64,000 nt of DNA from an uncultured Pseudomonadota bacterium (lineage in GTDB: Bacteria > Myxococcota_A > UBA796 > JAFGLY01): assembly GCA_937912125.1 (NCBI GenBank), contig CALDOK010000075.1, positions 1 through 64,000 on the forward strand, read 5' to 3'. A program made the translations under genes and the position numbers. The notes beneath the pieces were generated by a model, which worked only from the letters and a program-made list of their open reading frames with translations, was not told the DNA's origin and did no database searches. Below are positions 51,519 through 62,306 of the stretch, piece by piece (the first letter of the stretch is position 1; each line of letters opens with the position of its first letter).

Positions 51519-52511
51519 TCAGGCCTTCTTCCAGCGCAGCCCGATCATGCTCACGAGCCCACCCGCGGAGTTGGCGATGACCTGGGTGATGTGAGCCACC
51601 AGGGCGAAGCCGAAGGCGGCCTCGGGCGTGGCCACACCGGTGAGCAGCAGAGCCTGGGACGCGAACCAGTGGTAGTTGCCCGCGCCGGTGGGGGGCGCCG
51701 GGATGGTGAAGCCGATGCCGATCATGCCCATCACGAAGACCGTGTGCTCCAGACCTCCGTCCACGTGGACCATCCGCATGCACAGCAGCAAGGCCACGGC
51801 CAGCAGCGCGAAGCTGGCCGCTGTGTAGGCGCTGGCGGCCAGGAAGGCGCGGGGACGGGACATGGTGGCCAGACCAGCGGCGAAGTGGACCGCGGTCTCG
51901 TAGGCCTGAGGGGCGCGACCACCCAGGACGCGCTCGAGCAAGCCAACCAGCCGGCCCCGTCCTTCGCGCTGCCGATCGGCCTGCACCCAGCGGGCGGCGA
52001 TGACCCCTGTGGCCAGAGCCACCAGGCTGGCCGCCGACAGCAGCACGATGCCCGTGTGGGCAAAGGCGGGCAGCTCGAGCACCAGCGCCGAGGCCAGCAG
52101 GCAGAGCACCACGAAGAGCAGATCGAAGAGCTTGACCCCCAGCATGGTGGCCAGGGCGAAGCTGAAGCGGGCCTCGGGCACGTTGGCGGCCAGCAGGTAG
52201 GGGCGGCCCAGCTCACCCGCCCGGGCGGGCAAGAAGTTGTTCATCAGGAAGCCCACGAAGACCAGCCGCACGGACAGCAGCCGAGACACCTGGATCTCCT
52301 CGGACAGCAGCGCTCGCCAGCGCAAGCCCTTGAGGGCGTAGTGCAACACCAGCAACAGCAGCACCGGCGCCAGCAGCTCGGTTCGGCTGGCCTGGAGCAC
52401 CTGGGCCACCCCCTGCCAGTCCAGGCCCCGGACCACCAGCGCCAGGAACCCGGCGGCGATGGCCAGGCTCACGCCCAGCCGAACGAACTGGCGGCGGGAG
52501 GAGCCCGCCAT
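51519..52511 (-). CDS. Lysylphosphatidylglycerol synthase TM-region-like protein (UPF0104/AglD family)
   Basis: 330 aa, eight transmembrane helices. The family motif FLMNNFLPARAGELGRPYLL (about 88-107) is present, and PAPPTGAGNYHWF near 260. The family includes MprF flippase domains and AglD-type proteins that flip or transfer lipid-linked sugars. Its ATG overlaps the last base of the upstream GT-C-like gene. Likely role: translocation of a glycolipid. Confidence 0.8.
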   Translation of the reverse strand: MAGSSRRQFVRLGVSLAIAAGFLALVVRGLDWQGVAQVLQASRTELLAPVLLLLVLHYALKGLRWRALLSEEIQVSRLLSVRLVFVGFLMNNFLPARAGELGRPYLLAANVPEARFSFALATMLGVKLFDLLFVVLCLLASALVLELPAFAHTGIVLLSAASLVALATGVIAARWVQADRQREGRGRLVGLLERVLGGRAPQAYETAVHFAAGLATMSRPRAFLAASAYTAASFALLAVALLLCMRMVHVDGGLEHTVFVMGMIGIGFTIPAPPTGAGNYHWFASQALLLTGVATPEAAFGFALVAHITQVIANSAGGLVSMIGLRWKKA

Positions 52512-54685
52512 CAGAGGTAGCTCTCAGGCTCGCCGTACACGAAGCGCGTGTGGGGTACACCGTCGGCCAGCTCGATGAACCAGCCGTCGATGCGATGGGG
52601 GACGCCCTCGCTGGGGTTGACCAACCAGCTGCGCACCACCACCCGCATGTCCGCCGGGATGCGCAGGTGCACCACCGGCTCCGTGTCCATCCAGGGCAGC
52701 GCGGTCATGGACGTGGCCAGCCCTTGCTGCCGACGCTCGGGGAACAGCTCGTACTGCACCAGGTTGACCTTCTGGAAGCCCAGCTCGTCGCGCTCGAGGG
52801 TGACGAAGGCGTTGAGGTCCAGGTACAGCTCCCGGAGCACCCCGATGTCCGGCCGCTGGGCCAGCACCGTGACCGGCAGGGGCTGGGCCTGCCAGCTCAC
52901 CTGGACCTGCTTGTGGTGGATGTCGAAGACGCGCCCGGGCTCTGCGTAGTCCACCAGCCGACGCCCTGGCGCCTCCTGCACCACCACCGCCGCCGCGGGG
53001 TCGGTGACCAGGCGCTCGAGGTCCACGCTCAGGCTGATCCAGCCGGGGTCCTGATCACCGGGGCCCAGGGGGGCGGGGACCTGGAGATCTTCGGCGTCGA
53101 GCCAGCGTTCGATCCAGGGGCTCTCGCGCCCCGCCAGCATCGTTGTCTCCACCAGCTTGGCCTTCGCCCACTTGGCGCGCCAGCGCAGCTTGTCGGCCAT
53201 GGGGCCGTAGGACGGCAGGGCGCCAGACGGGGCGAAGACGGCGCGCATGCGGGCCAGGTAGGCGGGGGTCTCCCGCTGGTACACCGGCTTGCGCTCGAGG
53301 CTGCTGAGGTCGGGCTCGCTGTCGGATGCGCGAGCGCCCAGGTCCACACCGACCACCACCAGCAGGCAGGCCGCCAGCGCTGCGCTCCTGAGACCCCAGC
53401 CCGTGCGGACCATCAGCCCCCGCAGCCCGGCCGCGAAGAAGCAGAGCACTGGCCACAGGGACATGATGAAGATGCGCGTCTTGTCGTGCTCGATCCAGTC
53501 CCGCTGACCCGCCAACACGACCAGGGGCAGCAGCGCCATCAGCGCCAGCGCGACCCCCGTGACCGGCCGCTCCCGCAGCCAGCGCAGCGCCCCGTACAGG
53601 GCCAGCGCGGCCACCACCCAGCCCAGCTGGGACAGCAGGAAGACGAGGTAGTAGACCCCGTTGGCGTAGGGCAGCATGGGGGTGCGGAGCCCGGCGAGCA
53701 GGCCGGGCACGGCGGCGCTCTCGCCCATGCTGTGGAAGCCGTGGTGCTGCAGGTGGGGCAGCTCGAAGGCGAAGGCCAGCAGGACGCCGACCGCCAGCAA
53801 CACCCAGCGCCGCCAGGGCTGGCGCTGCTCGGCGTAGATCAGCGCGACCGAGGCGAGGAAGAGCAGCGGCAGGAAGCGCAGGCCCAGCCCGCCCAGCAGC
53901 CCCAGCAGCAGGCCGTGCAGCAAGGACCGCTCCCGGTGGACCACCAGGGTGTACAGCAGGGCGGGGGTCAGGGCGAGGACGTAGACGTTGCGGTCCAGGA
54001 CCTCGATCCACAGGGTGTAGGGGTTGAGCACCGCGAAGCAGGCCACCACCACCGCCACCAGCAGCGAGCCTGTCCAGCGCCGCAGCAGCAGGGTGCCGAA
54101 CAGGAACAGCAGCATGTGGAAACCGGCCTGGAGGGCCTTGAAGGTCCAGGGCCCCAGCACCGCCATCCAGCTGGCGGTGAACATGGAGTTCCCGGGGGTG
54201 CTGATGATCTCGTAGGCGCGGCGAACCATGCCGGGATCCCGCCCGACGTTCAGCTCCGGCACGAAGCTCAAGGTCTGCATGTAGAAGCACTTGGCCTTGT
54301 CGGTCTGCAGGTAGCTGCCGAGGGAGAGCCACAGCTCCGCGTCGTTGTGGTGCAGCCAGGTGAAGCCACCCAGCGCCAGGCCCAGGGCCAACACGCCCAG
54401 CTCCCACGGCTCGGGGCGCGGCGGCAGCACCCCGCGACCCAGCCGCCACGACGGCCACGCCAGCCCCAGCAGGAAGGCCCCTGAGACGGCCAGCAGCAGC
54501 CCAGCGGAGATGAAGGCAGGCAGCGCGAGGGCCAGCTGGTAGGCCACCAGGGGCACGGCCGCGAGGGTGAACAGCAGCCCGTAGGCCACGCGCTCGAGGA
54601 AGCCCGCCCGAGGGGCCAGGACGCTGGCGAGCAGCCACCCCACAAGGATCATCGGGAGCGCAAGCAAGGGGCGGTGCCGCTCCAT
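52511..54685 (-). CDS. Large polytopic membrane protein, GT-C glycosyltransferase-like
   Basis: 724 aa. About twelve hydrophobic segments up to residue 440, then a soluble C-terminal domain of about 270 residues with beta-rich character. TWLHHNDAELWLSLGSYLQT lies in the first big loop, with the expected acidic pair. The C-terminal domain ends in a beta-rich part (VVHLRIPADMRVVVRSWLVN). It is the largest of five GT-C-like proteins in the window. The UPF0104 gene follows directly, so they form an operon. Confidence 0.62.
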   Translation of the reverse strand: MERHRPLLALPMILVGWLLASVLAPRAGFLERVAYGLLFTLAAVPLVAYQLALALPAFISAGLLLAVSGAFLLGLAWPSWRLGRGVLPPRPEPWELGVLALGLALGGFTWLHHNDAELWLSLGSYLQTDKAKCFYMQTLSFVPELNVGRDPGMVRRAYEIISTPGNSMFTASWMAVLGPWTFKALQAGFHMLLFLFGTLLLRRWTGSLLVAVVVACFAVLNPYTLWIEVLDRNVYVLALTPALLYTLVVHRERSLLHGLLLGLLGGLGLRFLPLLFLASVALIYAEQRQPWRRWVLLAVGVLLAFAFELPHLQHHGFHSMGESAAVPGLLAGLRTPMLPYANGVYYLVFLLSQLGWVVAALALYGALRWLRERPVTGVALALMALLPLVVLAGQRDWIEHDKTRIFIMSLWPVLCFFAAGLRGLMVRTGWGLRSAALAACLLVVVGVDLGARASDSEPDLSSLERKPVYQRETPAYLARMRAVFAPSGALPSYGPMADKLRWRAKWAKAKLVETTMLAGRESPWIERWLDAEDLQVPAPLGPGDQDPGWISLSVDLERLVTDPAAAVVVQEAPGRRLVDYAEPGRVFDIHHKQVQVSWQAQPLPVTVLAQRPDIGVLRELYLDLNAFVTLERDELGFQKVNLVQYELFPERRQQGLATSMTALPWMDTEPVVHLRIPADMRVVVRSWLVNPSEGVPHRIDGWFIELADGVPHTRFVYGEPESYL

Positions 54686-54780
54686 GTCGCCAGAGGAGGA
54701 GTCAGGGTAGCAGGGGACAAGAATGTGTCAAGGCGCAGCAGGCCCCCGGCCCCTGGCCTCCCTTCGCCCCGTGGTTTCCC

Positions 54781-55989
54781 TCACGCTCCGTCGCTGCGCC
54801 ACTCCAGCAGGGCCCGCGCGCTGCAGCGCACCGATGGGTCCTCGTGGTCCAAGGCCTGGCCCAGGAGCGGCGCGGGCTCGGGCAGCACCCGCGCCGCCGC
54901 CTCGAGCAGCGCCAGCAGGCGGTCCACGGCAGGATCTCCACTCGCCACGCGCTTGCCCATGGCGAAGTAGCGCTGGGTCGAACCGCAAGGCTCCGCTCCG
55001 GCCCGCTCCTGCGCCAGGCTCCAAGCCGCCGTGTCGTGGGCCCAGCCTTGCCCGGGGCCCGCCGGGATCTCCGCAGAGCCGGGCGACGCTGGAGGCAGCT
55101 GTCCTGTGGCCAACGCACCTGCGAGGACCTGGTCCCAGGCCGTGAGATCCAGGGGTGCCTCGCGCAGCCCCCCCACCGTGTGCCAGGCCACGGCGGCGCG
55201 CAGGTGGGACTGGGCCCCAACGGGGAGCGACCGGGCGAGCAGGGGATCGAAGTCGCTGGGCCGCTGGAACGCGCAGCGCATAGCGCCAGCCCAGATCACA
55301 TCCGCCACCTGCTGGCGCTCGAAGGCGTCCCAGTGGGCGACGGCGACGTCCATGGCGGCGGCCTGCTCGCCCAGCTCCCGCCACCGGACCTCACCGGAGC
55401 TGTCCACGGGAGCGCAGGAGCCGCCCAGGAACTCGGCGTGGTGGTGCAGGCAGGGCCCCTTGAGGGCGCCGGCCTGCAGGCAGGACCGCAGGGCCTCGCT
55501 CCCCCGCGCAGCCGGGACATCGGCGCGGAGCCGATCGGAGAGCCGAAACCAGCACTCGTCCCGGGCCAGGGGCTGAGGCAGGCTCCCACAGCCAAGCCCC
55601 GCCTGATCTTCAGCCAGCGCCACGGCGCAGTCCACCACCGACTCGGCCTCGTCGCAGCCCGGAAGGTCGGCCGCTTCCTGGCCCGGCGCGACGGCCGACC
55701 CGCGCTCCAGGGCGGCACCCCGAAACAGGTGGGGACGCCCCAGGTAGCGGCCGCAGGCCTGAACCAGCTCCGCATCGGCGAAGGCTGCGCAGCTGCGCTC
55801 GAGCTGGTCCAGATCCCAGGCACCGCTGTACACCACCCACTCCAGGGCCCGCAGCCGAGCCACCCGATCGGGCAGAGCCTGGATGGCCTCGGGGGTCGTC
55901 GCCGGGGGCTGCACCGTCCCGCAGCCGGCCAGACACCACAGCGAACACCACAGCGAACACCACAGCAGACACAGCCTCGCACAACCCAT
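54781..55989 (-). CDS. Lipoprotein of unknown function
   Basis: 402 aa from the ATG at 55989. The signal peptide MGCARLCLLWCSLWCSLWCL ends in the lipobox LAGC, so the first Cys of the mature protein is acylated. Four residues (WCSL) repeat in tandem in the hydrophobic core, from a 12-bp DNA repeat. The mature part is helical with many Cys and Asp/Glu residues (CGRYLGRPHLFRG, CDEAESVVDCAVALAE). No domain is recognised. The open frame upstream of 55989 is antisense to the PMI-PMM gene. Confidence 0.7.
   Translation of the reverse strand: MGCARLCLLWCSLWCSLWCLAGCGTVQPPATTPEAIQALPDRVARLRALEWVVYSGAWDLDQLERSCAAFADAELVQACGRYLGRPHLFRGAALERGSAVAPGQEAADLPGCDEAESVVDCAVALAEDQAGLGCGSLPQPLARDECWFRLSDRLRADVPAARGSEALRSCLQAGALKGPCLHHHAEFLGGSCAPVDSSGEVRWRELGEQAAAMDVAVAHWDAFERQQVADVIWAGAMRCAFQRPSDFDPLLARSLPVGAQSHLRAAVAWHTVGGLREAPLDLTAWDQVLAGALATGQLPPASPGSAEIPAGPGQGWAHDTAAWSLAQERAGAEPCGSTQRYFAMGKRVASGDPAVDRLLALLEAAARVLPEPAPLLGQALDHEDPSVRCSARALLEWRSDGA
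55936..55971. repeat. 12-bp tandem repeat in a lipoprotein signal peptide
   Basis: CACAGCGAACAC occurs twice in perfect tandem and once more with two changes (CACAGCAGACAC). The 12-bp unit keeps the frame and encodes WCSL repeats in the signal peptide of the minus-strand lipoprotein. It could change length without frameshift. Confidence 0.7.
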
Positions 55990-56091
55990 CCGCGCACCTC
56001 TTCCTTCGACGGAGCATAGCAGCAGCGTGGCACCGCGCACGGGGGCCCGGATACCAGTCATGCGGTCCCTCACCCGCCGGCGCCCCCCCGA

Positions 56092-59058
<2,967 letters not shown>

Positions 59059-59106
59059 GCGGGGAGAGGATAGGATGGGGCCTTCACCTCCTGTTTGGAG
59101 GACGTC

Positions 59107-61419
59107 ATGCCCGTCTCGAGTCACCACTCCCCCCTCCTCCTGCTCCTGGCCCTGGGTCTGTCGGCCTGCCTGCCCGACCTGAAGGACGACACCGCGGCCT
59201 GCGCGGGCCCCGAGATCTGCAACGGCGAGGACGACGACTGCGACGGCTCCGTGGACGAGAACGCCACCGACGCCCCAGCCTGGTACCCCGACGGCGACGG
59301 CGACGGCTACGGTGACCCCACCACCTCTACCCTCAGCTGCGAGCAGCCCACCGGCTTCGTGTCCGAAGACAAGGCCACCGGCGCCAATGCCGACTGCGAC
59401 GACGGCGACGACGACATCTATCCAGGGGCCGCCGACACCTGGTACGACGGGGTCGACTCGGACTGCGCCGGGGACTCCGACTACGACCAGGACGGCGACG
59501 GCCACGACCACGACGCCTTCAGCGGCGACGACTGCGACGACGAGGACGCGGACAGCTACCCCGGCCAGAGCGAGGTCTGGTACGACGGCATCGACCAGGA
59601 CTGCGACGGCCTCTCCGACAACGACCAGGACGGCGATGGCCACGACGACTGGGAGCACGGGGGCGACGACTGCGACGATCTGGCGGACGACGTCTACCCG
59701 GGCGCCGACGAGCTCTGGTACGACGGCGTCGACCAGAACTGCGACGGCCTGTCCGACTACGATCAGGACTACGACGGCTACGACAGCGAGGCCTACAGCG
59801 GCACCGACTGCGACGACACCGAGGCGAGCACCAACCCGGGGGCCGTGGACACCTGGTACGACGGGATCGACTCCGACTGCGCGGGCGACTCGGACTACGA
59901 CCAGGACGGCGACGGCTACGACTACACGGGCACCACCGGCGGCGACTGCGATGACGAGCAGCCCGCGGCCTACCCCTACGCCCTCGAGTGGGCAGACGGC
60001 GTGGACAACGACTGCGACGGCATTACAGACGAATTCACCCTCGACGGCGCACCCGTAGTCCTGGAGGGCGAGACCGGCGGGGACTACGCCGGCTGCTCCG
60101 TGGCCGGCGTAGGCGACGTCAACAACGACGGCTTCGACGATCTGCTCATCGGCGCCTACGGCAACGATGACGGCGCCCACGACGGTGGCGCCGCCTACCT
60201 GGTCTACGGCCCCGCCAGCTCCATGGACCTGTCGGGAGCCGCGGCACAGTTCAGCGGCTGGCTACCCTCGAGCAGCGCAGGCTACGCCGTGGCCGGTGCA
60301 GGTGACGTCAACAGTGACGGCTACGCCGACCTGTTGGTGGGGGCTCCCTTGGAAGGTACCGAGGGCAGCTCCGATGCCTACTCCGGCGCGGCCTACGTGG
60401 TGTACGGTCCGGCCAGCGGTGACATGGACCTGGACAGCGCGGACGTGCAGCTCCGGGCCGTGAGCTACTTCGACGGCGCCGGCTGGTCTCTCGATGGGGG
60501 CGAGGACGTCACGGGGGACGGTGTGCCCGACCTGCTGCTCGGTGCCACCGACCTGTCCGAGGACGGGTCCACCTACCTGGGCGGCGCCCACCTGGTGGAC
60601 GGCACCACCACAGGCACCCTCTCCCTGACCTTCGCCACGGCCACCCTGCTAGGCGGCCAGGCCTCAGCCAACGCCGGTGCGGCGGTGACCACGGTCCCCG
60701 ACATGGACGGCGATGGGATCGGCGAGGTGTTGATCGGCGCCCCCATGTTCGACGAGACCGACAGCGACGACACCGAGTTCCCCAACATAGGGCGCGCCTA
60801 CCTGCTCCGGGGTCCCATCACCGGCAGCATCTACCTCGAGGACGATGCCGACATCAGCTTCCGCGGTGAGCAACAGGGCCACCGAGCGGGCGACTGCGTC
60901 ACGGGGCCCGGCGACATCACCGGCGACGGCTATGGCGACATCCTGATCGGAGCCAGCCAAGCGGGCAACGGGAGCCTCCAGGGGCCCGGACGGGTCTACC
61001 TGGTCCAGGGCCCCTTCCTCAAGGGCAACGGCTACCTGGGCTACTCCAGCACCGCCATCTTCCAGGGCCCCAGCGACGACAACAGCGCCGCACTCTGCTC
61101 CTCGGACGCCGCGGGTGACATGGACGGCGACGGCGCTCAGGACGTCATCCTGGGGGCGTACAGCTACGACAACCCCGGTGAAGACGCCGGCAGCGCCTGG
61201 TTGCACCTCGGCCCCTTCGGCGGCACCATCGACGCCTCCTCGGCCGCGGCGGTGTTCTGGGGTGCCGACGATGATGGCTACGCCGGGGTCTCCGTTGCTG
61301 GTGCCGGCGACACCAACGCCGACGGCTACCCGGACCTTCTCATCGGCGCTCCCTATGCCGACACCACCGGCATCTATGCCGGCGCCGCCTACCTGCTGCT
61401 GGGCAGCCCGCTGCCCTGA
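59107..61419 (+). CDS. Lipoprotein with calcium-type repeats and a seven-repeat FG-GAP propeller
   Basis: 770 aa from the ATG at 59107 with TTTGGAGG just upstream. Lipobox LSAC follows the signal peptide (PLLLLLALGLSACLPD). Residues about 33-310 contain about five tandem repeats of the form DCDD-x-YPGA-x-WYDGVD-x-DCDG-x-DYDQDGDG, which resemble MopE/thrombospondin-type calcium-binding repeats. Residues about 320-770 hold seven FG-GAP-type blades (GDVNNDGFDDLLIGAYGND, GDVNSDGYADLLVGAP, GDMDGDGAQDVILGA and others), predicting an integrin-alpha-like seven-bladed propeller. Such lipoproteins are surface-exposed in myxobacteria and relatives and could bind sugars or Ca2+. Ligand unknown. Confidence 0.85.
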   Translation: MPVSSHHSPLLLLLALGLSACLPDLKDDTAACAGPEICNGEDDDCDGSVDENATDAPAWYPDGDGDGYGDPTTSTLSCEQPTGFVSEDKATGANADCDDGDDDIYPGAADTWYDGVDSDCAGDSDYDQDGDGHDHDAFSGDDCDDEDADSYPGQSEVWYDGIDQDCDGLSDNDQDGDGHDDWEHGGDDCDDLADDVYPGADELWYDGVDQNCDGLSDYDQDYDGYDSEAYSGTDCDDTEASTNPGAVDTWYDGIDSDCAGDSDYDQDGDGYDYTGTTGGDCDDEQPAAYPYALEWADGVDNDCDGITDEFTLDGAPVVLEGETGGDYAGCSVAGVGDVNNDGFDDLLIGAYGNDDGAHDGGAAYLVYGPASSMDLSGAAAQFSGWLPSSSAGYAVAGAGDVNSDGYADLLVGAPLEGTEGSSDAYSGAAYVVYGPASGDMDLDSADVQLRAVSYFDGAGWSLDGGEDVTGDGVPDLLLGATDLSEDGSTYLGGAHLVDGTTTGTLSLTFATATLLGGQASANAGAAVTTVPDMDGDGIGEVLIGAPMFDETDSDDTEFPNIGRAYLLRGPITGSIYLEDDADISFRGEQQGHRAGDCVTGPGDITGDGYGDILIGASQAGNGSLQGPGRVYLVQGPFLKGNGYLGYSSTAIFQGPSDDNSAALCSSDAAGDMDGDGAQDVILGAYSYDNPGEDAGSAWLHLGPFGGTIDASSAAAVFWGADDDGYAGVSVAGAGDTNADGYPDLLIGAPYADTTGIYAGAAYLLLGSPLP

Positions 61420-61427
61420 CAGAGACC

Positions 61428-62306
61428 TTGCGAAGCCCCCCATTCCACCTCGTCTTCCTGGCGGTGGGCCTGGTGGCCGCCAGCCAGTCGGGCAACATCG
61501 TCCGCATCGGTGACGCATCGGGCGTGGCCATCGCGGCCTGGCGCCTGGTGCTGGCCACCGCGGTGCTCGCGCCCTTCGCCTGGCGCCAGCGCCACGAGCT
61601 GCGCACCCTAAGCAGGCGAGACGCGGCCCTGGTGGTGGTGGTGGGGCTGATCCTTGCGGCCCACTTCGTGGCCTTCATCTCGGGGGTGCAGCGCACCACC
61701 GTGGCCAACGCCATGCTGTTCTTCGCGATCAACCCCCTCTTCACGGCCTTGGCCGGCTGGTGGTTCTTCCGCGAGCGCGTCGGACCCAGGCTGCTGGTCT
61801 CCATCGGCCTGGGCCTGGCCGGGGTCGCGGTCATGGGCGGGGCCGACCTGGCCCTGAGCGGGGATCACCTCACGGGGGACGCCCTGGCCCTGCTGTCGGC
61901 CCTGCTGTTCAGCGTCTACTTCACCCTGGGCAAGCACCTGCGCCGCGGCCTGTCCAACACCGTCTACGTCACCGCCATCTACGGCGTCGCCGCCGTCCCC
62001 TGCCTGCTGGCCCTGCCCCTGCTGGGCCTGCCCCTGCTGGCCTATAGCCCGCGGAACTGGGCCTGCTTCGCCATGATGGCCGCCATCCCCACCCTGCTTG
62101 GGCACAGCGGCATGAACCACGCCCTGCGGCGCATCGACGCCTCCCGCGTCTCCACCGCCACCCTGGTGGAGCCGCTGCTTGGCGGCCTGGTGGCGTTCTG
62201 GATCTGGTCCGAGGAGATGAGCCTGGCCACGGCCGGCGGCTACGCCCTGATCGCCGCGTCCGTGCTGGTGCTGCTGTCGGACAGGAAGCGGGCCTCGGCA
62301 GGCTAG
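61428..62306 (+). CDS. EamA-type (DMT superfamily) transporter
   Basis: 292 aa, TTG start at 61428, 8 bp after the lipoprotein stop. Ten hydrophobic segments in two halves, each ending in an EamA-like Gly/Pro-rich motif: GVQRTTVANAMLFFAINPLF (first half) and RRIDASRVSTATLVEPLLGG (second half). EamA proteins export amino acids, nucleosides or drugs. Substrate unknown. It is convergent with the kinase gene, overlapping by 4 bp. Confidence 0.8.
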   Translation: MRSPPFHLVFLAVGLVAASQSGNIVRIGDASGVAIAAWRLVLATAVLAPFAWRQRHELRTLSRRDAALVVVVGLILAAHFVAFISGVQRTTVANAMLFFAINPLFTALAGWWFFRERVGPRLLVSIGLGLAGVAVMGGADLALSGDHLTGDALALLSALLFSVYFTLGKHLRRGLSNTVYVTAIYGVAAVPCLLALPLLGLPLLAYSPRNWACFAMMAAIPTLLGHSGMNHALRRIDASRVSTATLVEPLLGGLVAFWIWSEEMSLATAGGYALIAASVLVLLSDRKRASAG

